DNA of 64,000 bases from Gillisella vitis (lineage in GTDB: Bacteria; Pseudomonadota; Alphaproteobacteria; Rhizobiales; Rhizobiaceae): the NCBI RefSeq assembly GCF_014204625.1, contig NZ_JACHLU010000001.1, positions 1 to 64,000 on the forward strand. Reading direction: 5' to 3'. The notes below the pieces were generated by a model, which searched no databases, was not told the origin of the DNA, and was given only the letters and a program-made list of their open reading frames with translations. Of this stretch, positions 45,647-54,418 are shown in pieces (position 1 is the first letter of the stretch; the number at the start of each line of letters is the position of its first letter). The position numbers and the translations under genes were made by a program.

Positions 45647-46465
45647 TTACTCCCTGTGGCCGGGTTCGTTGGAAAACAGCAGATTGTGGATTTCCTGTTC
45701 CAGCTCGGCGCAGGCAGCAGCGTCGTGGCGGATTTTGTCGACATCCACCACTTCGGCCTTCACCCGGCCCGGATGAGGCGACAGCAACAGAATGCGGTTG
45801 GAAATCTTGATGGCCTCGGCAATCGAGTGGGTGACGAAAATAACCGTGAATTTGGTATCTTCCCACAATTGCAGCAGTTCATCCTGCATCTGGCGGCGGG
45901 TCAGCGCATCAAGTGCGGCAAACGGCTCGTCCATCAGCAAAACATCGGGCTGCATCGCCATGCCGCGGGCAATGGCGACGCGCTGCTTCATGCCACCCGA
46001 CAAGGTATGGGGATAGTTATCAATCGCTCGGGTCAGCTTGACCTTTTCAATATACTCCCTCGCAAGTGCTTCCGCCTGCTGTCTGGGCAGCTTGCGCGCC
46101 ATCAACAGAGGAAACATCACGTTTTCCAAAACCGTTTTCCATGGCATCAACTGGTCAAATTCCTGAAACACCATCATTCGGTCCGGGCCGGGGCGTTTCA
46201 CCTGCCGACCGTTGATGTGAATGGTGCCGCCTGAGGGTGTCATATAGCCACCAATGGCCTTGAGAAGGGTGGACTTGCCGCAACCGGATGGTCCGAGCAG
46301 CACGAAACGATCCGATTCACCCACCGAGAAACTGACCTTTTCGGTTGCGGTGATGAGAAGATTGGATGTCTTGTAGCGCAGCGTCACATTATCAACCGTC
46401 AGAAGCGGTGCTTTCTGCGCCACGGGCCTGGGACATTCAGCAGTAGCCTGCATTGCCTGCAACAT
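45647..46465 (-). CDS. ABC transporter ATP-binding protein (SsuB/TauB-like)
   Basis: A 272-residue single-domain ATPase. Walker A GPSGCGKST, Q-loop FQEFDQLMPW, signature LSGGMKQRV and Walker B VLLMDEPFAALDA are intact. I set the start at the ATG at 46465, with GGAG upstream; a GTG at 46474 is possible. It is part of the binding protein-ATPase-permease set of this sugar-acid-type operon. Confidence 0.93.
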   Translation of the reverse strand: MLQAMQATAECPRPVAQKAPLLTVDNVTLRYKTSNLLITATEKVSFSVGESDRFVLLGPSGCGKSTLLKAIGGYMTPSGGTIHINGRQVKRPGPDRMMVFQEFDQLMPWKTVLENVMFPLLMARKLPRQQAEALAREYIEKVKLTRAIDNYPHTLSGGMKQRVAIARGMAMQPDVLLMDEPFAALDALTRRQMQDELLQLWEDTKFTVIFVTHSIAEAIKISNRILLLSPHPGRVKAEVVDVDKIRHDAAACAELEQEIHNLLFSNEPGHRE

Positions 46466-46530
46466 TGAATTCACTCCATGAGGGATACGCGAGGCGGCTC
46501 AACAACACCGCCTCGGCAGGGATTTCACTC

Positions 46531-47538
46531 TCAGTTGCCGTTGAGATAGGCTGAATCGGGCAGGTAATAGTCTGTCCAGGCCTTCGGCATGGTCTTGAGC
46601 GTGCCAATTTTGTGTAGGTGCTCGGCAAATTTCATCGTGCCCTGTGGGTCCGTTCGCCACTCGTCCATATGCGGCTCTTTCAACATCGCCATCAGATCAT
46701 CAAGGCTGGTTTTGTCGCCGGAAACAGTCTTGTAGGCTTCAAGAGCGGCTTTGGGATCTTTCTTGATGAAAGCCACAGCCTGTTCGGTGGCAGTGCGCAA
46801 GGCCTTGACCAGTTTGGGGTTGGCATCCGCAAAACTTGTGGTGGTGAAGAAGGTCGCCTGCGTCAGCGCCCCGCCAACAATGTCGCGGGAATCAATCACC
46901 TTGTGAACGCCGGGCATTTTCAGCTCAAGATACTGAAAGGGCGGAGCCGAAAAATGGTTTTTGACTTCGTGGTTGGCGTTGGCAAGGGCCGCCACCGCAT
47001 CAGGATGGCCCATTTGCACCGTGTTGGGGTCAAATTTTTTGGTCTGCCCTTCACCAAATATCTTGGCCGCTTCCATTTGTAGCAAAATGGCCTGCGTGGA
47101 GACACCAACGGTTGGAACGGCGATTTTATCGGTCGGGCCGATGTCTTTCAACGATTTGATCCTGGGATCATTGGACACCATGATCACCGGCTGGGCCGAG
47201 CTGGTAATGATGCCTTTGACCTTGCCGCGGGTGCGGTCCCAAAGCAGCAGCAGATTGCCGGTGCCCGTATTCACCACATCGACATTGCCCGCCAGCAGCG
47301 CGTCGGTTTGTGCGCCGCCGCCATTGAAGGTGCGCCATTCCACTTTGACATCCTTCAAGCCTTCAGAAGCGGCATCTTTTTCAATCAGCTTCTGCGTTTC
47401 CATCACATGGCTTGCGAGATACAAAATGCCCGGCTGGCGGGTGATGGACAGTGTAGTTTTTTCCTCGGCATGGCCTGTTGATGCCAGACTCAAGGCAAGG
47501 GCAATTGCTGCGGTCAAACCGCCGATCATGCGTCTCAT
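46531..47538 (-). CDS. ABC transporter substrate-binding protein (SsuA/NMT1-like)
   Basis: A 335-residue periplasmic protein with signal peptide MRRMIGGLTAAIALALSLASTGHAEE. The ATG at 47538 has GGGAGG. The body (ILYLASHVMETQKLIEKDAA, FNGGGAQTDALLAGNVDVVNTGTGNLL) is NMT1/SsuA-like. Family members bind sulfonates, nitrate, or organic acids, so the real ligand is uncertain. It heads the minus-strand operon ending in the dehydratase and RraA-like genes; a GntR operator candidate lies upstream. Confidence 0.9.
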   Translation of the reverse strand: MRRMIGGLTAAIALALSLASTGHAEEKTTLSITRQPGILYLASHVMETQKLIEKDAASEGLKDVKVEWRTFNGGGAQTDALLAGNVDVVNTGTGNLLLLWDRTRGKVKGIITSSAQPVIMVSNDPRIKSLKDIGPTDKIAVPTVGVSTQAILLQMEAAKIFGEGQTKKFDPNTVQMGHPDAVAALANANHEVKNHFSAPPFQYLELKMPGVHKVIDSRDIVGGALTQATFFTTTSFADANPKLVKALRTATEQAVAFIKKDPKAALEAYKTVSGDKTSLDDLMAMLKEPHMDEWRTDPQGTMKFAEHLHKIGTLKTMPKAWTDYYLPDSAYLNGN

Positions 47539-47595
47539 ATTTTCCTCCCGTTTGCGGTGCATGTCACCGCTCACCTCTCCCAAAGCGATAATGCA

Positions 47596-47623
47596 TTGAA
47601 GCACTAAAACATCAGTGCATCAA
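47596..47623. promoter_or_regulatory. Candidate GntR operator
   Basis: TTGAAGCACT and AGTGCATCAA, with an 8-base spacer, form a near-perfect inverted repeat (9 of 10 positions). It lies in the divergent region between the SsuA-like gene and the GntR gene. It would allow the FCD-type GntR to control the transporter/dehydratase operon. Confidence 0.55.
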
Positions 47624-47777
47624 GCGCAATTCTGTGCTCTCCTGTTGATTAATTTCTGCCAAGATGGGCTTGAAGATAAAATTATGCAGCAGATATAGTG
47701 TGTTATAAGATATGTATCCGCGCTTTCTGGCTGCAAGCCGCTACAGTGCATGACAATCAGGAACCCGGGGAACAGTT

Positions 47778-48470
47778 ATGAACGGAACAATCAAGGAAAG
47801 TCAGCTTGATCGGTCGCGGCAGATTGCCCTGCAAATTCAAGAGATTCTGAAAGAGCGAATCTTGAATGTCGAGCTGGTGCCGGGCACCATTCTGTCGCGC
47901 AATGCGCTTCAGCTGGAGTTCGGCGTGAGCCAGACCCCGGTGCGCGATGCCTTGATGCGTTTGCAGGAAGAGGGCATTGTCGACGTCTATCCGCAATATG
48001 CAACGGTGGTTGCCAAGATCAACATAAGGCACGCCCGGCAGGCCCAGTTTCTGCGTCTGTCGCTGGAGCTTGAAGCGGTAAAGCGGCTGGCAAACGAGAC
48101 ACCAAAGGAAACCGCAACCGAGTTATCCGCCATTCTGGAGCGACAAAAAGCCGTTGCATCGCCAGAAACATTTGATGTGTTTGATACCATTGACCGCGAG
48201 TTTCATCGCAAGCTTTATGAGCGCACCGACATTGTGGAGCTTTGGTCCACTGTGCGGCGTCAAAGCGTGCATCTGGACAGATTGCGCAGGCTCAATCTGC
48301 CCATGCCGGGCAAAATGCAAACCGTGCTGGATGATCATCAGGCCATTGTGCAGGCCATACAATCCGGCAATGGCGATCTTGCCGCAGCAGCCTTGCGACA
48401 ACATCTTTCCGGCACATTATCGATCATTGATCAGATCAGCGAAAAATTCCCCAGCTACGTGCGGCAGTAA
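47778..48470 (+). CDS. GntR-family regulator with FCD domain
   Basis: A 230-residue FadR-subfamily regulator. The N-terminal wHTH contains LEFGVSQTPVRDALMRLQEEGIVDVYPQ, and the C-terminal FCD domain carries DTIDREFHRKLYE and DHQAIVQAIQSGNGDLAAAALRQHL with the usual metal/ligand histidines. It is divergent from the transporter/dehydratase operon and precedes a hydratase gene on its own strand. Likely responds to a sugar-acid-derived ligand. The spacer carries ATTATGCAGCAGATAT (47680-47696), a repeat also seen at 19059-19075. Confidence 0.92.
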   Translation: MNGTIKESQLDRSRQIALQIQEILKERILNVELVPGTILSRNALQLEFGVSQTPVRDALMRLQEEGIVDVYPQYATVVAKINIRHARQAQFLRLSLELEAVKRLANETPKETATELSAILERQKAVASPETFDVFDTIDREFHRKLYERTDIVELWSTVRRQSVHLDRLRRLNLPMPGKMQTVLDDHQAIVQAIQSGNGDLAAAALRQHLSGTLSIIDQISEKFPSYVRQ

Positions 48471-48564
48471 GCCGCCATGATGCCATCATGTCTTCATCCG
48501 AACCCGGCTGACATTTATCAAGCGAAAACAAGAAAATAGAGACCCTGCCTGAAAGGAAACACCC

Positions 48565-49317
48565 ATGACCGAACACCACGCCCTGACGATTGCGGCAGCC
48601 CGCCAAACCAATAGTCTGATTGAGGCAGACAGCCTGAATGGCTTGAGCCTTTCACAGGCATTTTCCATTCAGAATGCCGTGATGGCCCAATTGAATCAAC
48701 AGGCCAAAATATTCAAAATCGCATTGCGAGGCGATGGAACAGCGGTTGGTGCTCCTATTTTCGATAGCCGCTGCATTCAGGATGGTGAGGCAATTGCCAT
48801 GTCTGACGCCGGTTATACCGGCGTTGAGTTCGAGCTGGCCGTTGTGCTGAAGACGGACATAACCGCCTCCATGGCCGCAAAAGGCATTGAAGGCATTTTG
48901 CCAGCAATCGAGCGCTATATTTTTGGCTTTGAAATTTGCGCGACCCGCTTTTCCAACCCGCAAGCGGGCGATCCCAATGCTCATCTGGCGGACAACATGT
49001 CCAACAGCGCTTTTGTGGCTGGCGATGAAGACTGGGCAGCGGGCGCAGAGATTGATGGTGCCTCCCTCGTTGTCACGGCAAATGGCGAAACTCTGTTTTC
49101 AGCCGAAGCGAAACATCCGTTTGGCGGCACTTTGAAGCCAATCCTTGCTTACGCATTGGCCGACAATGACCCGATTGGGCTATTGAAAGCGGGCAATATC
49201 GTCACAACAGGCTCACTCTGCGGGCTGTTAAAAGCCAAGCTGCCCGCCCAGATTGAGGCCAGTGTCGATGGCGGTTACAAAATGAGCGCAGAGCTGATGT
49301 TTGAAAGCATCGGCTGA
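48565..49317 (+). CDS. FAH-fold hydratase (2-keto-4-pentenoate hydratase-like)
   Basis: A 250-residue member of the MhpD/FAH-fold hydratase group. The metal-binding acidic motif appears as YTGVEFELAVVL, and the family ending with HPFGGTLKPILAYA and AGNIVTTGSLCGLL is present. The ATG at 48565 has AAAGGAAAC. With the dehydratase and RraA-like aldolase divergently encoded, it may act on a 2-keto-3-deoxy acid intermediate. The exact reaction is not determined by sequence. Confidence 0.85.
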   Translation: MTEHHALTIAAARQTNSLIEADSLNGLSLSQAFSIQNAVMAQLNQQAKIFKIALRGDGTAVGAPIFDSRCIQDGEAIAMSDAGYTGVEFELAVVLKTDITASMAAKGIEGILPAIERYIFGFEICATRFSNPQAGDPNAHLADNMSNSAFVAGDEDWAAGAEIDGASLVVTANGETLFSAEAKHPFGGTLKPILAYALADNDPIGLLKAGNIVTTGSLCGLLKAKLPAQIEASVDGGYKMSAELMFESIG

Positions 49318-49441
49318 AAAGTCGCAACCGGTTTTCAGATAAATCCGATGGGTAAACAAAAACTGAGAGCATCGTATCGATTCCAATTTTCGGACCAAAG
49401 CTCCAGAATGTGTCGGTTTCAGATTGGCCAGACGGCATCTG

Positions 49442-50341
49442 TTAAAGCGGCCGCGTGCGCGTGACATACGTCTCGAAAAAATCAGAGAATTTCACAACGC
49501 GCATTGGCAGTTTTTCATAGGGTGGATAGTAGAGCGTCAGCCAGATCGTTGGCGCATCCCAATCGGGCAAAATCTGGTGCAGGCGCTGACTGGCAAGTGC
49601 CTGCTCCACGATGAACAATGGCAGCAACGCCACGCCTTCACCGTTTTCAGCCAGCCGCGCAATCAGCTCACCATTGTTACCAGCCAAGGTTTTCCCAGCC
49701 TTGATCTTGCGGGTTCTCCCCTTGCTGGAAAGCTCCCATGTCTCACCAAGAGAATCCTCATCATAGGCAAGACAGGCATGATCGTGCAGGTGTTCTGGCT
49801 CAGTTGGCGTGCCAAAAGCGGCCAGATAGCCCGGCGATGCCACCAGAACACGGCGAACCCGGCAGATTTTGCGCCAGATGGTTGATTTATCCTTGGGTGC
49901 CTCGGATATTCTGATGGCAAGATCAACGCTGTCGGACACAATATCAATGAAGCGATCGGTCAGGCTCAGCGAAATCGCCGTATCGGGATATGCAACGCGA
50001 AAACCGGATGCAACATCCGGCAAGATCTGTTGACCAAGTGACATCGGCGCATTGATCCGCAGCAGCCCGGCCGTATCGCCCTGTTGCTCGCGCACCTCCT
50101 CGCCCGCCCTTTGAAACTCCGCCAACAACGGCCCCACCCGCGCGGCATACACGGCACCCGCAGACGTGAGCGACACCTGACGGGTGGTGCGCAACAACAG
50201 CTGCACGCCCAGCCGCTCCTCCAGCGCGCTGACGGCCCGCGTGACCGAGGGGGCTGTCATCGACAGCTGACGCGCCGCCGAAACAAAACTATGCAGCTCA
50301 GCCACAGTGAGAAAGGCGCGGATGTCATCAAGATCGCTCAT
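49442..50341 (-). CDS. LysR-family regulator of a quinone/aromatic detoxification set
   Basis: A 299-residue LysR protein with the wHTH LHSFVSAARQLSMTAPSVTRAVSALEERLGV near residues 14-50, and an effector-binding domain after it. The start at 50341 (MSDLDDIRAFL) is chosen over a longer frame with five extra residues. It is divergent from a VOC dioxygenase, an alpha/beta hydrolase and a pirin, and a perfect long palindrome lies between them. The 124 bases between 49318 and 49441 carry degenerate repeat sequence. Confidence 0.92.
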   Translation of the reverse strand: MSDLDDIRAFLTVAELHSFVSAARQLSMTAPSVTRAVSALEERLGVQLLLRTTRQVSLTSAGAVYAARVGPLLAEFQRAGEEVREQQGDTAGLLRINAPMSLGQQILPDVASGFRVAYPDTAISLSLTDRFIDIVSDSVDLAIRISEAPKDKSTIWRKICRVRRVLVASPGYLAAFGTPTEPEHLHDHACLAYDEDSLGETWELSSKGRTRKIKAGKTLAGNNGELIARLAENGEGVALLPLFIVEQALASQRLHQILPDWDAPTIWLTLYYPPYEKLPMRVVKFSDFFETYVTRTRPL

Positions 50342-50360
50342 GATTATTATTACCAAATTT

Positions 50361-50385
50361 GCAATAATATTGTCAATATTATTGC
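50361..50385. promoter_or_regulatory. Long perfect palindrome, candidate LysR operator
   Basis: GCAATAATATTG, a central T, then CAATATTATTGC: a 25-bp perfect inverted repeat with T-N11-A symmetry typical for LysR-type sites. It lies 20 bases from the LysR start and about 78 bases ahead of the dioxygenase gene. Confidence 0.7.
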
Positions 50386-50463
50386 TATTCCGCTTTTACC
50401 CGGTTTGCCCCATCTTGTGTCCAGAAGAGACGCAGCGTCTCGTCGCCAATAGGAGCAACAATC

Positions 50464-51396
50464 ATGCTGACACAGATCAAGGGCCTGCATCACGTCACAT
50501 CCATGGCCGCCCATGCCCAGCAAAACAGCGATTTTTTCACCAAGACTCTGGGCCTGCGCCGCGTCAAGAAAACCGTCAATTTTGACGATCCTGAAGTGTA
50601 CCACCTCTATTATGGTGACGAAACTGGCACACCCGGATCGGTCATGACCTACTTCCCCTTCCCCCATATTGCCGCAGGGCGTCAGGGAACCGGCGAGGTT
50701 GGCGAGACCTATTTCGCCATTCCCAAAGGTGCGCTTTCGTTCTGGAAGGAACGCCTGATCGCGCAGGATGTGACAGGCCTGAGCGAAAGCGAAGTCTTTG
50801 GCGAAAAGCGCCTGCGTTTCGATGGACCAGACCGCGACAGTTTTTCGCTGATCGAGGTTGATCATGACAGCCGGATCGGCTGGAAACACGACAACATTGG
50901 CACAGCAGAAGCCATTCAGGGATTTCATGGAGCCAGCCTGCGCCTTCAGGATGGCGCTGTCACCGGCGAATTGCTGCGCTTCATGGGTTATCAGCAGGTT
51001 GATACACAAGGCAACCACACCCGCTTTGGCATCAATGGCGGCAATGGTGCCGATTTTATTGATCTTGAAATCGTACCGCAGGCATCAAGGGCACGTCCGG
51101 GCGCAGGGTCCGTACACCATATCGCCTTTGCCGTCGAAAACCGCGCCGCACAGCTTGAGGTGCGCAAGGCACTGATGGACACCGGCTACAATGTCACACC
51201 CGTGATTGATCGAGACTACTTCTGGGCCATCTATTTCCGCACACCGGGCGGTGTGCTGTTCGAAATTGCCACCAATGAACCGGGCTTTGATCGTGATGAA
51301 GACACGGCCCATCTGGGCGAAGCTCTGAAACTGCCAACCCGCTATGAGGCGCACCGCGCGCACATCGAGCAACTGCTTGAGCCGATCACCGATTAA
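50464..51396 (+). CDS. VOC-family ring-cleaving dioxygenase, MhqO-like
   Basis: A 310-residue protein with two vicinal-oxygen-chelate modules. Candidate metal ligands are His in KGLHHVTSMAA, His in SVHHIAFAV and Glu in VLFEIATNE. The family includes MhqO and MhqA, which act on quinone or catechol adducts. The ATG has TAGGAG upstream. It is first of a three-gene set with the hydrolase and the pirin. Confidence 0.9.
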   Translation: MLTQIKGLHHVTSMAAHAQQNSDFFTKTLGLRRVKKTVNFDDPEVYHLYYGDETGTPGSVMTYFPFPHIAAGRQGTGEVGETYFAIPKGALSFWKERLIAQDVTGLSESEVFGEKRLRFDGPDRDSFSLIEVDHDSRIGWKHDNIGTAEAIQGFHGASLRLQDGAVTGELLRFMGYQQVDTQGNHTRFGINGGNGADFIDLEIVPQASRARPGAGSVHHIAFAVENRAAQLEVRKALMDTGYNVTPVIDRDYFWAIYFRTPGGVLFEIATNEPGFDRDEDTAHLGEALKLPTRYEAHRAHIEQLLEPITD

Positions 51397-51441
51397 CCCT
51401 TTTCTGGCGGGGCAACAGCCCTGCCCCCCGGAGGCCCGACA

Positions 51442-52059
51442 ATGACAAGCTCTTCATATCATGCCTTGAGCAAGCCACCCGTCGCAAACGCCCCTCTTGT
51501 GTTTACCTTTCATGGCACAGGGGGAAATGAGCATCAGTTTTCCGAACTGGTCGAGCAGATTTTGCCCGATGCAGGCATCATATCACCACGCGGAGACGTT
51601 TCGGAATATGGAGCCCTACGCTTCTTTCGCCGCACGGGCGAAGGCGTGTATGACATGGCTGATCTTGCACTGCGCACCGAAAAAATGGCCGACTTCATCG
51701 CAAGCCATAAATCTGCCCATCCCGGCCGTCCGGTTTATGGGCTTGGCTATTCCAATGGTGCCAATATTCTCGCCGCCGTCGCGTTCAGGCACGCCGAGCT
51801 GTTTGACCGGATTGCTTTGCTGCATCCACTCATCCCATGGCGGCCGCAAGACAATGCCCGCTTATCCCAAACACGGGTGCTGATCACCGCCGGTCAGCGC
51901 GACCCAATCTGCCCCCTGCCCTTGACCGAACGGCTTATCGATTATTTCGAAATCCAGGGCAGTCGGCTGGAGACCAGCCTTCATGATGGCGGCCATGAAA
52001 TTCGCCAACAGGAACTCTCCGTGCTGCACGCCTTTTTGTCAGCACCACAACAGGAGTAA
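51442..52059 (+). CDS. Alpha/beta hydrolase, phospholipase/carboxylesterase type (MhqD-like)
   Basis: A 205-residue small alpha/beta hydrolase with nucleophile motif GLGYSNGAN, acid Asp in TAGQRDPICPL and His in HDGGHEIRQQ. The MhqD/YodD group accompanies VOC dioxygenases in quinone-stress operons. GGAGG precedes the ATG at 51442. Probably esterase-like, substrate unknown. Confidence 0.9.
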   Translation: MTSSSYHALSKPPVANAPLVFTFHGTGGNEHQFSELVEQILPDAGIISPRGDVSEYGALRFFRRTGEGVYDMADLALRTEKMADFIASHKSAHPGRPVYGLGYSNGANILAAVAFRHAELFDRIALLHPLIPWRPQDNARLSQTRVLITAGQRDPICPLPLTERLIDYFEIQGSRLETSLHDGGHEIRQQELSVLHAFLSAPQQE

Positions 52060-52064
52060 AAACC

Positions 52065-52766
52065 ATGATCCTGATTCACGAAGCCATGAACCGCGGCCAT
52101 ACCGATATGGGCTGGCTGAAAAGCGATCACAGCTTTTCCTTTGGCGGCTTTCTCGACCCGACGCGCATGGGCTATGGCGCGTTGCGCGTGATCAACGAAG
52201 ATCGCATCGTGCCGGGATCAGGGTTTGGCGAACATGGCCATCAGGACATGGACATCCTCACGCTGGTTCTGTCGGGTGAGCTTAAACACGCGGATACGCT
52301 GGGCAATATTGCCACTATCGCGCCCGGAGACGCACAGTTGATGTCGGCTGGCAGCGGCATCCGCCATTCAGAAATGAACGCCTCGGACACCAACCCTGCG
52401 CATTTTCTGCAAATCTGGCTGATCCCGGAAACAAAAGGCGCAAGCCCAACCTACCAGCAAACGGCTCTGCCCCTCAAAGACCGCTCAACCGACTGGACAT
52501 TGGTGGCCAGTGGCGATGCGGGGGATAAAGCCTTGCAGCTTTTGTCCGACACCCGCGTGTCCATTGCCTGGCCACGGGAAGGCATGACGACCCAGATTCC
52601 GAATGATACGGGCCGGATCTATTTCGTTCAGATAATCGAGGGGCTGGCAACCGTCGAGGGTGAGCGACTGGGGGCCGGAGATGGCTTGCAGATCGGAGCA
52701 GAGTCCATGCCCGACCTGCAATGGGTGACAGATGGACAGGCACTTCTGTTTGATATGCACCAGTGA
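52065..52766 (+). CDS. Pirin-family protein (YhaK-like quercetinase-type cupin)
   Basis: A 233-residue bicupin. Metal ligands are in FGEHGHQDMDILTLVLSGELKHAD (His, His) and SAGSGIRHSEMN (His, Glu), as in pirins and YhaK. Some members have quercetin 2,3-dioxygenase activity. It starts 5 bases after the hydrolase stop and has AGGAG upstream, so is cotranscribed with the two preceding genes as an oxidative/quinone-stress unit. Confidence 0.92.
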   Translation: MILIHEAMNRGHTDMGWLKSDHSFSFGGFLDPTRMGYGALRVINEDRIVPGSGFGEHGHQDMDILTLVLSGELKHADTLGNIATIAPGDAQLMSAGSGIRHSEMNASDTNPAHFLQIWLIPETKGASPTYQQTALPLKDRSTDWTLVASGDAGDKALQLLSDTRVSIAWPREGMTTQIPNDTGRIYFVQIIEGLATVEGERLGAGDGLQIGAESMPDLQWVTDGQALLFDMHQ

Positions 52767-52849
52767 TGGCATTCATCAGTCCCTCGCAAGCCCTCAGCCT
52801 GTAGAGTGTTCACGATAATTCTGAGACAAGTCTTGCATAAAGCAACCGC

Positions 52850-52879
52850 TTGACAGAAATGTTATCGATAACATATGCT
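52850..52879 (+). promoter_or_regulatory. Promoter with embedded GntR/LacI-type operator
   Basis: TTGACA (52850-52855) and TATGCT (52874-52879) are separated by 18 bases and make a good sigma-70 promoter. ATGTTATCGATAACAT, a perfect 16-bp palindrome, occupies 52859-52874 in the spacer. It resembles the gluconate GntR/LacI-type operator ATGTTACCGGTAACAT. Confidence 0.65.
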
Positions 52880-52906
52880 CTTCTCAATGAGCTTTGGGAG
52901 GAGCAT

Positions 52907-54403
52907 ATGGATCACGACAAGCTTCTTGAATTTCGCGGCGTATCAAAGGAATTCGGTGGCACCAAGGCGCTATCGGATGTGTCACTGGAGCTGAAGGCCG
53001 GAGAAATTCTGGCCCTGCTGGGCGAAAACGGGGCTGGAAAATCCACCCTGATCAAAACGCTCGCGGGCATTTACAAACCCGATGCGGGTGACATTCTTTT
53101 TCGCGGCCTTCCCTATCAGCACAGGCCACCAAGGCCGAATGAGCGGCAGTCTGTTGCCTTCATCCATCAGGATCTCGGCCTGATCGAGTGGATGACCGTG
53201 GGCGAAAATGTGGGGCTGGCTCAAGGCTTTTCCATGCGCCGCAAGCTGATTGACTGGAATGCCACCGAGCGGCGCACAGCCCAGGCGCTCAAACTGGTTG
53301 GATGCGATTTTGATCCCTCCACCCGTGTGCAGGATCTGACCCGAACTGAAAAATCATTGGTGGCCATAGCGAGAGCCCTTGCTGTTGAAGCCGATGTTCT
53401 GGTGCTGGATGAGCCAACGGCCAGCCTTCCCGCCGATGAGGTCGAGCGGTTGTTTCAGGCCATTCGCCCGCTGAAAGAACGCGGTGTGGCGATGATCTAT
53501 GTCTCGCACCGGCTGGATGAAATCTTTCGCATCGCAGACCGGGTTGCCGTGTTGCGCGATGGGCGTCTGGTGGGCCAGACACCCGTGCAAAGCACCAATC
53601 CCGATGAATTGATCCGCATGATTGTCGGGCGCAAGGCCGATCAACTGTTTACCCGCTCTGAAACCGTGATTGGCGCGCCTCTGGTGCGGGTGCGCAACCT
53701 GAAATGCAGAGGTGCAGGACCAGTCTCGTTTGATTTGCATCAGGGCGAGTTGCTGGGCCTTGTTGGCTTGCGGGGTGCCGGTCAGGAGCTGATCGGTCGT
53801 GCCTTGTTTGGCTGCGAGCCCTCGCAAGGCGATGTGACCATTCGTGGCGAAACGCCGAACCTGTCAACCACCGTTTCCGCCATCGCCTCCGGCATTGGTC
53901 TGATTGCCCGTGATCGCACGGAGGAGTCCGTGGCCATGTCGCTGTCCTTGCGGGAAAACACCTATCTCAATCCGGGCGCATCGGGCCGAGGTCTGTTTGA
54001 TTTCCTCTCCCCTGCCCGCGAGGCACAACAGGCCTCCGCCATCGGTGACAAAGTCGGGCTTCGTCCCAACGACCAATCGCTGGCGATTGAAGCCTTATCC
54101 GGCGGCAACCAGCAAAAAGTGGTGGTTGGCCGCTGGCTGACAACAGGCCGAAAACTGCTGATTGCCGAAGATCCAACTGCTGGCGTTGATGTGGGTGCCA
54201 AGGCTGACATCTACCGGCTGATTGCATCTGCGGTTGAAAACGGTCTTGCCGTTCTGGTGATTTCCACGGACTTCGAAGAGATCGCCCATATTTGCCACCG
54301 TGCGCTGGTGTTTTCACGCGGACAGATTGTCCGTGAATTATCCGGTACCGACCTAACAACCTCTGCCGTGATTGCGGCAGCCTCCGCTTCCGAAGCGGCT
54401 TGA
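52907..54403 (+). CDS. Sugar ABC transporter ATP-binding protein (CUT2)
   Basis: A 498-residue double ATPase. Walker [10 protein letters not shown] and Walker B VLVLDEPTASLPA are in the first domain; the second has the degenerate Walker A GLRGAGQE and [14 protein letters not shown]. The ATG at 52907 follows GGGAGGAG; the earlier frame start runs through the promoter. It begins a CUT2 operon with permease and binding protein. The substrate is unknown. Confidence 0.92.
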   Translation: MDHDKLLEFRGVSKEFGGTKALSDVSLELKAGEILALLGENGAGKSTLIKTLAGIYKPDAGDILFRGLPYQHRPPRPNERQSVAFIHQDLGLIEWMTVGENVGLAQGFSMRRKLIDWNATERRTAQALKLVGCDFDPSTRVQDLTRTEKSLVAIARALAVEADVLVLDEPTASLPADEVERLFQAIRPLKERGVAMIYVSHRLDEIFRIADRVAVLRDGRLVGQTPVQSTNPDELIRMIVGRKADQLFTRSETVIGAPLVRVRNLKCRGAGPVSFDLHQGELLGLVGLRGAGQELIGRALFGCEPSQGDVTIRGETPNLSTTVSAIASGIGLIARDRTEESVAMSLSLRENTYLNPGASGRGLFDFLSPAREAQQASAIGDKVGLRPNDQSLAIEALSGGNQQKVVVGRWLTTGRKLLIAEDPTAGVDVGAKADIYRLIASAVENGLAVLVISTDFEEIAHICHRALVFSRGQIVRELSGTDLTTSAVIAAASASEAA

Positions 54404-54418
54404 TCCGGGAGACCGCCC

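Noticed and set aside
44782..47538. Sulfonate or nitrate transporter assignment
   Set aside because: No sulfonate monooxygenase or nitrate reductase genes are nearby; only the transporter family is supported, not the substrate.
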